The position numbers and the translations under genes are program-made. This document shows positions 1-8,582 of a stretch of DNA of 19,912 nucleotides, piece by piece. Within the stretch, counting starts at the first letter, position 1; each line of letters starts with the position of its first letter. The notes under the pieces are model-generated. The model was not told the DNA's origin. It saw nothing but the letters and a program-made list of their open reading frames with translations, and did not search any database. This DNA comes from Bacteroidales bacterium (GTDB lineage: Bacteria > Bacteroidota > Bacteroidia > Bacteroidales > Bacteroidaceae): positions 1-19,912 of the forward strand of contig SFPF01000088.1 of the NCBI GenBank assembly GCA_004552155.1, in the 5' to 3' direction.

Positions 1-701
1 TTGCGCAGTACGACGCGCCTTATCTCGAAGCCCTTATCCGCTACGAGCGTTGCCTCAAACAGCGCAACGCTTTGCTAAAGCAAGAAGAAGAGCCGGACGC
101 ATCGGTGCTGGACGTTTTGGAAATGATGATGTCGCGCGATGCCGCCATTATCTACGCCGCGCGGCGTGTTTTCGCGGAGGAGTTTCGTCCTATTTTCCAG
201 AAAATGTATGCCACGCTCAGCCGTCAAGAGGTCGAGGATGTGGAAATTGAATACCAGTCGCACGGGGAGCGCGGCGACCTCGAACCTATTTTGCGCGACT
301 GGCGTGCTCGCGAGCGCCTTGTGGGTTACACGCTCCACGGCACGCACAAGGACGACCTCCTGCTTTCTTTGAAAGGTTACCCCGTGCGCCGCGAAGGGTC
401 GCAGGGACAGACCAAGACGTATTTTATCGCCATGAAACTGGCGCAGTTCCTTTATCTCAAGCAAAAGGGGCATTGCCACACGCCGCTGCTCCTGCTTGAC
501 GATATTTTCGACAAACTCGACGACAGTCGCGTGGGCAATATCATTGACTACGTGAGTGGCGACGACTTCGGGCAAATCTTTATCACGGACACGCAGCGCG
601 AGCACCTCGATAAAATATTGGCAGCCACGCAGCGCGACTACCGCCTTTTTCACATCAACGCGGATCAGACAGTATGGAACGACGAAAATCTGAAGAAATA
701 A
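1..701 (+). CDS. recF: DNA replication and repair protein RecF, C-terminal part (5' end outside window)
   Basis: The frame is open from base 3 and ends at TAA 699-701, leaving about 232 C-terminal residues of a protein that is usually near 365. RecF is an SMC-like ATPase that binds gapped DNA and helps load RecA in the RecFOR pathway. The visible part contains the ABC signature region (EGSQGQTKTYFIAMKLAQF) and the Walker B/D-loop block LLLLDDIFDKLDDSR. It also has the typical tail, FITDTQREHLDKI. The start of the gene and Walker A lie upstream of the window. The last 28 bases overlap the next gene, which suggests translational coupling. The identification rests on motifs and is secure. Confidence 0.95.
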   Translation, partial: AQYDAPYLEALIRYERCLKQRNALLKQEEEPDASVLDVLEMMMSRDAAIIYAARRVFAEEFRPIFQKMYATLSRQEVEDVEIEYQSHGERGDLEPILRDWRARERLVGYTLHGTHKDDLLLSLKGYPVRREGSQGQTKTYFIAMKLAQFLYLKQKGHCHTPLLLLDDIFDKLDDSRVGNIIDYVSGDDFGQIFITDTQREHLDKILAATQRDYRLFHINADQTVWNDENLKK

Positions 702-964
702 GCGGCGTGCTTTTGCGCTATCTGCGCCTTGCGGGACTTGAAACGCCGCTCAACGAACACCGCGCCCTCATGGCGTGGCCGTCGGTAGCGGGCGAGGCGT
801 TCAGCCGATATACGGAAGCCGTTGCTATCCGCAACCAAGTGCTCACCATCCGCGTGTCGTCGCCTGCTGCCCGCGCCACGCTGATGATGCAACGCAGCAA
901 TCTTGTAAAGAAAATCAACGAAATGGTCCGTGCACAGGTTATAGCCGACATTTCGTTTGTATAG
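674..964 (+). CDS. DUF721 (DciA-like) protein
   Basis: This 96-residue protein starts at an ATG inside the 3' end of recF, in another frame, and ends two bases before the convergent stop of the next gene. The pattern matches DUF721: an N-terminal helix (residues 5-20), then W-x-x-V-A-G (35-40), then LTIRVSSPAARATLMMQRSNL (57-77) and a C-terminal IN helix. Proteins of this family next to recF or dnaA are often related to DciA, which loads the replicative helicase in many bacteria. That role is inferred from family and neighbourhood. The overlap with recF implies co-transcription. Confidence 0.85.
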   Translation: MERRKSEEISGVLLRYLRLAGLETPLNEHRALMAWPSVAGEAFSRYTEAVAIRNQVLTIRVSSPAARATLMMQRSNLVKKINEMVRAQVIADISFV

Positions 965-966
965 GG

Positions 967-2097
967 TTAATTAGTTTGCCCAGTGCCTTTCTGCCCGAAA
1001 TAATAATACCACCAAAATGTTTCGCCGTAGCTGCGGCGCAGGAGGTTACGCCCCTCTTGCGCCGTGCCCGTCTTGCGTGCCATGTCCATAAAGTCGAGCA
1101 GATTGGCTTCGACGGCTTCATCGTTGTAGGCAAAGGGGAGGTCATGCTTGCGGCTGTGAAGCGCGAGGGCTTCGCTGTAAAAGCGAGGAATTTGCACGGA
1201 GTCGCCGGGACAAAGGGCGGCGTAGGTTTCCGCGAAGTCCGACAGGCGGCGATCCAGCAGCAGGGCGCAAAGATAATAGTCGCGGGCGAGTGGGGTGGGG
1301 CGGTGCGCCGTGTCGGCCGGCAAGGCAAGGCGTTGCAAAAACTGCAAGGTCGTTTCGCCCTGAGCAGGCGTGCCGCCAAGGCGGACGTAAAGGCTGTCGG
1401 GCGAAAAGTTGAGGCGTTGCCATTCGTCGTTGGGCAGAAGCAGATACTTGCTGCCGCCCGCAGGAATGGGTTGCTTGAAGAGCGTTTGCGATAAGCCCTC
1501 GCCTTGCGTTGCTAAGAGGTAAGAGCGCATGGCAAATAGGCGCGGCGTGACAGCGAGGGCTATTTCGCCCGTGCGGTAGGCGGCGGCATAGTCGCAGCGG
1601 CGCAGGGCTTCGGCTGTGCGCAGTTCGTAGTGGTCTGCATCGGTGGCGGCTGCACGCAGTCCTGTTACGAAGCAAACGAGGAGCAATCCCGTGCCGTAAA
1701 TCAGGAGCGGCAAGCGGCGGCGCGCCGTGTGATACGCCTTTTGAAGCAATCTGTTGCAAAAGACGAGCGTCGCTGCAGCAACACAATAATATAATATGGT
1801 AACCAGCACGTGCTGCCAACTGGCAAACGGCAGGCTGACCGCCAGCACGGCGGCGAAGCCTGCCGGTATCGTTTCAATCAGTGGATAGCGGCGGTATACG
1901 GCCGTGCGCGAAAGCAGCCACATTATTAATATGAGTATTGCCGCCGCCGCGCCGCCCAGCAGCCAGTGCACGGGTTCGGAGGAGGCATCTATGAAGTGGC
2001 GGTAAAGATAGCATAGCACGTCGCCCTGTGCCACGGAAAGGAAGAAAAATAGAAACAGGACGAAGATAACGCGCAATGAAACAAGAATTTTAGGCAT
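967..2097 (-). CDS. DUF6057-like multi-pass membrane protein, function unknown
   Basis: A 376-residue protein. The first roughly 170 residues hold about five hydrophobic segments, near 8-26, 43-60, 78-98, 100-115 and 130-147. They are followed by a soluble C-terminal half of about 200 residues rich in helical repeat-like sequence (AEALRRCDYAAAYRTGEIAL, later ALHSRKHDLPFAYNDEAVEA) and ending in an aromatic patch, ETFWWYYYFGQK. The layout and the SRYPL/IETIPAGF-type segment resemble the DUF6057 family of Bacteroidetes, recognised by memory of its architecture. It lies just after the glgB terminator and converges on the DUF721 gene. The soluble half resembles a TPR-like fold, but this is a guess. 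No enzymatic motif is visible. Confidence 0.75.
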   Translation of the reverse strand: MPKILVSLRVIFVLFLFFFLSVAQGDVLCYLYRHFIDASSEPVHWLLGGAAAAILILIMWLLSRTAVYRRYPLIETIPAGFAAVLAVSLPFASWQHVLVTILYYCVAAATLVFCNRLLQKAYHTARRRLPLLIYGTGLLLVCFVTGLRAAATDADHYELRTAEALRRCDYAAAYRTGEIALAVTPRLFAMRSYLLATQGEGLSQTLFKQPIPAGGSKYLLLPNDEWQRLNFSPDSLYVRLGGTPAQGETTLQFLQRLALPADTAHRPTPLARDYYLCALLLDRRLSDFAETYAALCPGDSVQIPRFYSEALALHSRKHDLPFAYNDEAVEANLLDFMDMARKTGTAQEGRNLLRRSYGETFWWYYYFGQKGTGQTN

Positions 2098-2115
2098 CAG
2101 TTTGCTTTTGAAAAA

Positions 2116-2143
2116 TTGGGGCGCACGGTTTCATGCGCCCCAA
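2116..2143 (-). terminator. Intrinsic terminator after glgB
   Basis: A perfect 10-bp stem, TTGGGGCGCA paired with TGCGCCCCAA, encloses an 8-base loop. On the minus strand it is followed directly by TTTTTC. It lies 33 bp past the glgB stop and just before the start of the DUF6057-like gene, so it should end glgB transcripts. The downstream gene would then need its own promoter or readthrough. Confidence 0.85.
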
Positions 2144-2175
2144 ATCGTTATAATCGGTATGGCCGACCACAAAAT

Positions 2176-4170
2176 TTATTCTTCCACTTTCTTCAAAACA
2201 ACGGCAGAGCGGGCGGGCAGATAGAGTTGCAGCCATCCTTTGCCGTCTTTCTTCAAGAGCGGGTCGTAGTTGGTGAAATGGCGGATGCTGTCGTCTGACA
2301 GGCCGTTGCCGCCAAAGGCTTTGGCGTCGGTGTTGAGCACCACGTCGTAGGCGCCTTCCTTCATCATGAAGCCGTAGCCCGTGAACGACTGCGTGGGGTT
2401 GAAGTTGAACACGAAGAGCAGCGAGCCGCGCTGATAGGCAAGGATTTGGTCGCCGTCGTTGTGCCAAATTTCTTGCACGGGTAACTTCTGAATGTTCTTT
2501 TCCGACTTAATCGTTTCGAGCATCGCCTTGTCGAAGTCGCCGAGGAAGTGGTAGCACAATTCTTTGTTGTCCACAAGGTTCCATTGGCGGCGGGCGTACT
2601 TGTGGCTCCAGCCGTTGCCTTCGCGCGGGAAGTCAATCCATTCCGGGTGACCGAACTCATTGCCCATGAAGTTAAGGTAACCGCCGCAAATCGTGGAGGC
2701 CGTGATGAGGCGGATCATTTTGTGGAGCGCGATGCCGCGATGCACCGTGTCGTTCTCGTCGCCCTTGCGGAAGTGCCAGTACATGTCGGCATCGATGAGG
2801 CGGAAGATGATGGTCTTGTCGCCCACGAGTGCCTGGTCGTGGCTTTCGCAATAGGAGATAGTCTTTTCATCGGCGCGGCGGTTGGTTAGTTCCCAGAAAA
2901 TAGAGGAGGGTTTCCAGTCTTCGTCGCGACATTCCTTAATGGTCTTAATCCAATAGTCGGGCACATTCATAGCCATGCGGTAGTCGAAGCCGTAGCCGCC
3001 GTCCTTGAACGGGGCTGCCAGTCCCGGCATGCCCGAAACCTCTTCGGCAATGGTGATGGCCTTGGGATTTACCTCGTGGATAAGTAGGTTGGCAAGGGTG
3101 AGGTAGCAAATGGCATTGTCGTCCTGATGTCCGTTGTAGTAGTCGCCGTAGCCGCAGAACGCTTCGCCGAGGCCGTGGCTGTAATAGAGCATCGACGTAA
3201 CGCCGTCGAAACGGAATCCGTCAAAGTGGAACTCCGTAAGCCAATACTTGCAGTTGGAAAGGAGGAAGTGGATCACCTCGTTCTTGCCGTAGTCGAAGCA
3301 AAGGCTGTCCCATGCGGGGTGTTCGCGGCGGCCGCCGCTATAGAAATATTGAGAGGGGTCGCCGGCGAAGTTGCCGAGGCCTTCGATTTCGTTCTTCACG
3401 GCGTGGCTCTGCACCATATCCATAATTACGGCTATGCCAGCCTGATGCGCCTCGTCGATGAGTTGCTTCAACTCTTCGGGCGTGCCGAAGCGGGAGGACG
3501 GGGCGAAGAAAGAACTTACGTGATAGCCGAAACTGCCGTAATAGGGGTGCTCCTGAATGGCCATAATCTGTATGCAGTTGTAACCCTCTTCGATGATGCG
3601 CGGCAGCACGTTCTCGCGAAATTCGTTGTATGTGCCCACCTTTTCAGCGTCCTGCGACATGCCGATATGGCATTCGTAAATCAGCAGCGGGGCGGTGTTG
3701 GGCTTGAACGTCTTTTTCTTAAACACGTATTCCTGTTCGGGAGCCCACACCTGTGCGCTGAATATCTTTGTGTCGTCGTCCTGCACCACGCGGCGGCACC
3801 AAGCAGGAATGCGCTCGCCTTCGCCGCCTTCCCAGTGCACTTTGAGTTTGTAGAGGTCTTGATGTTTGAGGGCTTTCGCAGGGAGCTTGAGTTCCCAGTT
3901 GCCAGAGTTTTTGAGGCGCTTAAAGGCATATTTTTCGTTTTCCTGCCAACCGTTGAAATCGCCGATGAGATAAATCGCCGTGGCATTGGGTGCCCATTCG
4001 CGGATCACCCAGCCCTTTTCTGTCTTATGCAGGCCGAAATACAGGTGGCCGTCGGCAAATTCCGAGAGCGGTTTCTTGCCGGCCGTGAGTTCGTGGAGCT
4101 TGTGGAGCACATGGTCGTGGCGGCCTTGGATTGCGCCTTCAAACGGTTCGAGCCAAGGGTCGTTTTTCAC
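2176..4170 (-). CDS. glgB: 1,4-alpha-glucan (glycogen) branching enzyme, GH13
   Basis: GlgB moves a segment of an alpha-1,4-glucan chain to an alpha-1,6 position in cytosolic glycogen synthesis. The 664-residue protein has an N-terminal CBM48-like domain (FREWAPNA-type motif near 57-64, DFNGW at 71-75) and a GH13 barrel. Catalytic residues are visible: nucleophile Asp322 in GFRFDGVTSM, the acid Glu in IAEEVSG (376 or 377) and Asp445 in CESHDQ. A C-terminal beta domain ends in YLPARSAVVLKK. It resembles the eukaryote-type branching enzymes common in Bacteroidetes. The annotated start is a GTG, but 18 in-frame codons upstream (ISKKTTKAAAAKPQRLKI) look coding and begin at ATA 4224-4222, where an ATG would be expected. 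The true N-terminus may therefore be at 4224. Octamer repeats lie immediately upstream, and a terminator follows. Confidence 0.96.
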   Translation of the reverse strand: MKNDPWLEPFEGAIQGRHDHVLHKLHELTAGKKPLSEFADGHLYFGLHKTEKGWVIREWAPNATAIYLIGDFNGWQENEKYAFKRLKNSGNWELKLPAKALKHQDLYKLKVHWEGGEGERIPAWCRRVVQDDDTKIFSAQVWAPEQEYVFKKKTFKPNTAPLLIYECHIGMSQDAEKVGTYNEFRENVLPRIIEEGYNCIQIMAIQEHPYYGSFGYHVSSFFAPSSRFGTPEELKQLIDEAHQAGIAVIMDMVQSHAVKNEIEGLGNFAGDPSQYFYSGGRREHPAWDSLCFDYGKNEVIHFLLSNCKYWLTEFHFDGFRFDGVTSMLYYSHGLGEAFCGYGDYYNGHQDDNAICYLTLANLLIHEVNPKAITIAEEVSGMPGLAAPFKDGGYGFDYRMAMNVPDYWIKTIKECRDEDWKPSSIFWELTNRRADEKTISYCESHDQALVGDKTIIFRLIDADMYWHFRKGDENDTVHRGIALHKMIRLITASTICGGYLNFMGNEFGHPEWIDFPREGNGWSHKYARRQWNLVDNKELCYHFLGDFDKAMLETIKSEKNIQKLPVQEIWHNDGDQILAYQRGSLLFVFNFNPTQSFTGYGFMMKEGAYDVVLNTDAKAFGGNGLSDDSIRHFTNYDPLLKKDGKGWLQLYLPARSAVVLKKVEE

Positions 4171-4226
4171 GATTTTAAGGCGTTGCGGCTTCGCTGCGGC
4201 AGCCTTGGTGGTTTTCTTGCTTATTA

Positions 4227-4310
4227 GTAGACGAGCAGACGAGGCAGGGAAGTTTAGCTATACAATATTATATATGGCCGCAATATTTGTTTACTCGTCA
4301 ACTCGTTCAC
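4227..4310. repeat. Octamer array pair between glgB and the MORN gene
   Basis: Units GTAGACGA and GCAGACGA (4227-4242), with a weak third unit to 4250, are followed 36 bp later by the opposite orientation: TTGTTTAC, TCGTCAAC, TCGTTCAC (4287-4310). The two blocks are imperfect inverted repeats and could fold on each other across an AT-rich spacer. They occupy almost all of the gap between the MORN stop and the glgB start. The same unit recurs at other gene boundaries in this window. Confidence 0.7.
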
Positions 4311-4326
4311 AATAATGTCCAAAAAA

Positions 4327-5403
4327 TTATTGCACCACGCGGCCGTTGGAATATTCGCCTTTCTTGGTGACGTTTCCGTTGCGGTCGTACTCCACGTATT
4401 TGCCGTGTCGTTCGCCGTCCTTGTAGGTACATTCAATTTTAGAGCCGTCGGGGCGCAGTTCCACCGACTTGCCGTGCTTGCGCCCTTCCTTGAATTCGCC
4501 GTTGAACTTAGTGCCGTCGGCAGTGCGCAGCACGCCTTTGCCTTCCATCTTGTTGTTGACCCAGGAGCCGGTGTATTCGTCGCCGTTTTTCCACTTATAC
4601 GTGCCGTGGCCGTTTCTCATGTTGTTTTGCCATTGCCCCGTATAGTTGGCTACGTTTTTCCAGATGAAAGTGCCTTGCCCGCTCTGCTCGCCGTTCAGGA
4701 AATGGCCGTTGTACTGGTCGCCCGTGGCAAACTTGAAGATGCCCTCGCCGGTGCGCTCGCCGTCAACATACTGCCCTTCGTAGACATCGCCGTTGCGGAA
4801 TTTGTAGATGCCCTTACCGTTCTGCATGTCGTCTTTCCAGTCGCCGGTGTAATAGTCGCCGTCGGCATAGAAATACGTGCCCTTGCCGTTTCGGCGGTTG
4901 TTGAGCCATGTGCCCTCGTATTTCGAGCCGTCGTTCCAGTCGAAGTAGCCTTTGCCGGTCCTCTTAAAGGTGTACGTGCCTTTGCCTTCGCGCTTGTCTT
5001 CTTTCCAGTCGCCGTCGTAGACATCGCCGTTGTAGTAGTACATCACGCCGTGCCCCTCCTTGCGGTTGCGGTACCAGAGGCCGACGTAGCGGTTATTGTT
5101 CACGGCGTAGAACGTGCCCTTGCCGTGCCTTTCGTTTTTCATCCACGAGCCCTCGTAGCGCGAGCCGTCGGCGGCGGTGAAGGTGCCTTGCCCCTGCCGG
5201 AAGCCTTTCACGAACTCGCCTTCGTAGGTGTCGCCGTTTTCATACACGGCGCGTCCCTTGCCGTTGGCCTTTCCGCCGAGCAGTTCGCCGGTGTAGATGC
5301 CGCCGTCTTTCAGTTCACACGAGCCCACTTGCAGTTTCTGCGCCGAGAGGGGCGCGGCAAGCAAGGCGATGGCGAAGAGTATAGGTTTAAGTTTATTGAG
5401 CAT
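4327..5403 (-). CDS. Exported MORN-repeat protein
   Basis: A 358-residue protein. A signal peptide (hydrophobic core about 8-20, cleavage near LSAQ) is followed by about 12-13 MORN repeats spaced roughly 23 residues apart, each with the Y-x-G-x-(W/F)-x5-G-x-G pattern. Examples are YEGEFVKGFRQGQG, YDGDWKEDKREGKG and YTGSWVNNKMEGKG. MORN repeats form elongated beta hairpins that mediate lipid or protein contacts. No enzymatic domain is attached, so the role is unknown, and an exported periplasmic or surface scaffold is an inference. The start is 30 bp after the kdsB stop on the same strand, which suggests an operon. A 436-codon antisense ORF over this gene is an effect of the repeated codons. 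Confidence 0.88.
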   Translation of the reverse strand: MLNKLKPILFAIALLAAPLSAQKLQVGSCELKDGGIYTGELLGGKANGKGRAVYENGDTYEGEFVKGFRQGQGTFTAADGSRYEGSWMKNERHGKGTFYAVNNNRYVGLWYRNRKEGHGVMYYYNGDVYDGDWKEDKREGKGTYTFKRTGKGYFDWNDGSKYEGTWLNNRRNGKGTYFYADGDYYTGDWKDDMQNGKGIYKFRNGDVYEGQYVDGERTGEGIFKFATGDQYNGHFLNGEQSGQGTFIWKNVANYTGQWQNNMRNGHGTYKWKNGDEYTGSWVNNKMEGKGVLRTADGTKFNGEFKEGRKHGKSVELRPDGSKIECTYKDGERHGKYVEYDRNGNVTKKGEYSNGRVVQ

Positions 5404-5432
5404 AGTCTTGTCAGAATAGTGTTTTATTGTGT

Positions 5433-6182
5433 TTACAGGCCTTTGATGAATGCCTCTGCCTTTTCGAGGTCTTCGGGAGTGTCGATGCCGATGGTTTCCA
5501 AGTCGGTGCGCCCCACTTTTATTTTAAGTCCCGCTTGCAACCAGCGCAGTTGCTCGAGCGATTCGGCTTGTTCCAATGCGCCTTGCGGCATCGCCGTGAT
5601 GCGCTGGAGCGTTTCGGCGCGGTAGGCGTAGAGGCCGATGTGCTTGAGAAACTCGTGCCGCGCCGTCCACTCCTCTTGCGGAATGCCGCGCAGGAAAGGT
5701 ATGACGCTGCGGCTGAAATAAAGCGCGAAGCCCCGGTTGTCCACCACCACTTTCGGACTGTTGGGGTTGGAGAGTTTTTCCCAAGTGTCGGTCGGGGCGA
5801 ACGGTTTCACGAGCGTGGCGATTTCGGTCTCGGGGTCGTCGAAGCATTGCTTGATGGTCTGCAGTTGCTGCGCGGCGATAAAGGGTTCGTCGCCCTGCAC
5901 GTTCACAATCACATCCGCCGTGCAGCCGATGTTTTTCACGGCCTCGCCGATGCGGTCCGTGCCGCTGCGGTGGTTGGGCGAGGTCATTACAACATTGCCG
6001 CCGAAAGCGCGGACGGCCTCGGCTATGCGCTCGTCGTCGGTGGCCACCCAGGCATCGGGTATCTCGGCGGCGGTGCGCTCATAAACGTGTTGCACAATCG
6101 GTTTCCCGGCCAGCAGCGCAAGCGGTTTGGCGGGGAAGCGCGTAGAAGCGTATCTTGCTGGAATTATTGCCGTAAAGTTCAT
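5433..6182 (-). CDS. kdsB: 3-deoxy-manno-octulosonate cytidylyltransferase (CMP-Kdo synthetase)
   Basis: KdsB activates Kdo with CTP to give CMP-Kdo, the donor for the inner core of lipopolysaccharide, in the cytosol. The 249-residue length matches the family (about 248). Visible motifs are IIPARYASTRFPAKPLA at the N-terminus, VATDDERI, VNVQGDEPFI, SRSVIPF, HIGLYAYR and the C-terminal IDTPEDLEKAE. I chose the ATG at 6182 because homology begins exactly there. The same frame stays open to 6458, but that extension runs through the octamer array and the end of the PBP gene and is not protein-like. AT-rich sequence and the array lie directly upstream. Confidence 0.96.
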   Translation of the reverse strand: MNFTAIIPARYASTRFPAKPLALLAGKPIVQHVYERTAAEIPDAWVATDDERIAEAVRAFGGNVVMTSPNHRSGTDRIGEAVKNIGCTADVIVNVQGDEPFIAAQQLQTIKQCFDDPETEIATLVKPFAPTDTWEKLSNPNSPKVVVDNRGFALYFSRSVIPFLRGIPQEEWTARHEFLKHIGLYAYRAETLQRITAMPQGALEQAESLEQLRWLQAGLKIKVGRTDLETIGIDTPEDLEKAEAFIKGL

Positions 6183-6193
6183 ATTTATATAAT

Positions 6194-6263
6194 GTAGAGT
6201 AGACGAGTAAACAAGTAAAAAAGTAAACGAGTTGACAAGTAGACGAGTGAAACAAGTAGACGA
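6194..6263. repeat. Tandem octamer array GTARACRA upstream of kdsB
   Basis: Consecutive units are GTAGACGA, GTAAACAA, GTAAAAAA, GTAAACGA, GTTGACAA, GTAGACGA, GTGAAACAA (one base longer) and GTAGACGA, from 6199 to 6263. A partial unit precedes them. On the minus strand the array reads as TYGTYTAC repeats ending about 16 bp before the kdsB ATG, so it lies in the kdsB leader and just after the PBP1A stop. It is the longest copy in the window. All units have the same orientation. Confidence 0.85.
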
Positions 6264-6279
6264 GTATAATCCCCGGCCG

Positions 6280-8544
6280 CTATTCAAAAAGTTCCTCGCC
6301 GCTGGTGCGGTTGGCGGGCGCGGCGGGCTTCGGAGCGGGTTTCGGCTCGTTGGGCTGCGGTTCGCCTTCGGGGAGATTAGGCTCAAATGCGAGTGAGTCG
6401 CGGAGTTCAGGTTTCTCAAACTCTTGTTCTGGGTCGTATCCGAGCGAACGGTCGGCAAACACGCGCTTCATATACACTGCCCAAACCGGCAGCGCAGTGG
6501 CTGCGCCCTGTCCGTTGGCAGTGGAGTTGAAATGTATGTCGCGCTCTTCGCCGCCTACCCAGCAGGCCGTGACAAGCGTGGGAATGCAGCCCACGAACCA
6601 GCCGTCCGAGTTGTCGTTCGTCGTACCCGTCTCGTGCCGTGGTCGATTACGGCGCGCATCATGTCGATCATATTATATGCCGTTTCCTCGCTGTACACCT
6701 CGTTGGTGCGCGGGTGGAACTCTGCCAAGATGTTGCCGTTGCCGTCTTCGATGCGCGTCACGAGGATTGGGGCGCGGCGAATGCCTTTCTTTACGAATGC
6801 CGTGTAGGCTGAGGCCATTTCGGCGGTGGTGATGTCGCACGTGCCGAGGCAGAGCGAGAGCGAGGGCTGCATATTGTCGTTGGCAATGCCAAGGTCTTGC
6901 AGGTCGCGCACGAGACCCTGCCCCGTGTTGTCAATCTGATACATCAGTTCCGCCGTAACCCAGTTGTTCGACTGGCTAAGTCCCCATTTCAGAGTCACTT
7001 CCTCGCCGTAGCGCGCCTTGCTACCGTTGCGCGGCGACCAGTCGCCGTAGGTGCGCTGCACGTTCAGAATAGTGCTCTCCGGCGTGTAGCCGCCCTGCAT
7101 CGCCATGGCATAGACAAAGGGTTTCATCGTAGAACCCACCTGCCGGCGGCCCACGGTGGCCATGTCGTATTGGAAATGAGCGTAGTCCAGTCCGCCCACG
7201 TAGGCTTTCACGTGTCCCGTTTCGGGGTCAATGGATACGAGGCCGGCGCGCAGGAAACGCTTGTAATAGCGTATGGAGTCGCGCGGCGTCATCAGCGTGT
7301 CCACTTCGCCGCGCGGCGTGTACACCGTCATCGGCACGCGGCGGTTGAACGCCTCTTCTATTTCCGCCTCCGTAGCCCCGTCGGCTTTCATCTGGCGATA
7401 GCGGTCGCTCTGCTTCATGGCTTTGGCGAGGCGTTGGTTTACGTCTTTTACCGAAAGGGTCGATACGTAGGGCGCATTGGCCGCACCGCGCTTTTCGGCG
7501 TCAAACTTTGCCTGCATCACTTGCCCCACCTGCTTCTTCACGGCCTCCTCGGCGTATTGCTGCATACGCGAGTCGATGGCCGTATATATTTTAAGCCCGT
7601 CGGTGTAAATGTCGTAGTGCGTGCCGTCGCGCTTCACGTTCTTCTTGCACCAGCCGTAGAGCGGGTCGTTCTCCCACATGAGCGAATCCACGTAGTATTG
7701 CGGTCGCTGCCAAGCGCGGTAATCGTCGGGGTTGGGGCGTTCCGCCATCATGATGCGGCGCAGATATTCGCGCAGATAAGCGGCAAGGCCTTCCTTGTGG
7801 TCGATGCGGTGGAAGTTGAGCCCGAGCGGTTCTTGGCTGAGACGTTCCACTTCTTCCTCCGTGAGGTGCCCCGCCTTGCACATCTGCTGCAACACCACGT
7901 TGCGCCGCTGTCGGCAACGCTCTGGCTCGCGCACGGGATTGAAGTAAGAGGGGTTTTTACACATGCCCACCAGCGTGGCGGCTTCGAGCGTGGTGAGGTC
8001 GCGCGGCTGCTTGCCGAAATATACCTTCGCCGCCGTTTTGATGCCTACGGCATTGTGCAGGAAGTCGAAATAATTAAGGTAAAGCGTGAGGATTTCCTCT
8101 TTTGTGTAAGCGCGTTCCAGTTCCACGGCGATGACCCATTCAATAGGCTTTTGCAGCAGTCGCTGCATCGTGGTGGCTGCCGTGGAAGAATAGAGTTGCT
8201 TGGCCAGTTGCTGCGTGATGGTACTGCCGCCGCCCGCGCCTTTTTGCCCGAAAATGCCGCGTTTCACCACGGCACGCGCCAAGGCTTTGGCATCAATGCC
8301 CGAGTGGTCGTAGAAACGCACGTCCTCCGTTGAACACGCGGTTCTCGTTGCGGCTCCACGTGCCGAGCAGTTTGCCATCGGCGGAGAGGATTTGCGAAGC
8401 GTAGCGGCTGATGGGGCGTTGCAGTTCGTCAATCGGCGGCATGTAGCCTATCCACCCTTTGTCGATCGCCACGAACGCGAGAGATATTATCAGCAGTGCG
8501 GCGATGAAGAGCGACCACACCCAAATCAGGAATTTCTTTCTCAT
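6280..8544 (-). pseudogene. mrcA: Penicillin-binding protein 1A (GT51 transglycosylase / transpeptidase), frame broken twice
   Basis: Class A PBPs polymerise glycan strands from lipid II and cross-link the peptides at the outer face of the inner membrane. The start (8544) gives an N-terminal membrane anchor (about residues 5-27) and runs to WSRNENRVF. The frame changes near 8331, and TEDVRFYDHSGID follows in another frame. About 17 residues that normally link these two motifs are missing. The middle part holds GGSTITQQLAKQLY of the transglycosylase, the transpeptidase SxxK (GSTMKPFVY) and SxN (SQSNNW). A second break near 6632 follows AVIDHGT: the segment leading into the KTG motif is missing, including its Lys, and TGTTNDNSDGW resumes in the original frame. 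The total length is a multiple of three because the two shifts cancel. Either the gene is disrupted or the assembly is wrong. The identity is secure. Confidence 0.9.
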
Positions 8545-8566
8545 TCTATAATAGATGTCCTTTTTC

Positions 8567-8582
8567 AGTAAACGAGTTTACT
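8567..8582. repeat. Perfect 16-bp palindrome of octamer type overlapping the dapA stop
   Basis: AGTAAAC-GA-GTTTACT is a perfect inverted repeat with a 2-base centre. It contains one GTAAACGA octamer followed by its partial inverse. It overlaps the TAG stop codon of dapA and lies 23 bp before the PBP1A start, in the same position relative to that gene as the larger arrays have to kdsB and ricT. Confidence 0.6.

Noticed and set aside
3127..4227. 366-codon plus-strand ORF
   Set aside because: Antisense to glgB with its catalytic residues.
4315..5625. 436-codon plus-strand ORF
   Set aside because: It runs antisense to the MORN gene and into kdsB. The open frame arises from the repeated codon pattern of the MORN repeats, and the peptide is low-complexity Val/Ala/Phe.
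6194..6263. Octamer array as CRISPR
   Set aside because: The unit is 8 bp, contiguous, with no spacers and no cas genes nearby.
6183..6458. N-terminal extension of kdsB
   Set aside because: The open frame crosses the octamer array and the PBP1A end. Family homology starts at the ATG at 6182.
6897..8333. 478-codon plus-strand ORF
   Set aside because: Antisense to the PBP1A middle part, which has clear GT51 and transpeptidase motifs. The antisense peptide is rich in His, Arg and Val with no motifs.
6280..8544. Programmed frameshifting as the reason for the PBP1A, lolD, metF and ricT breaks
   Set aside because: Each site lacks conserved residues in addition to the frame change, and there is no slippery heptamer, so ribosomal frameshifting cannot restore the proteins.
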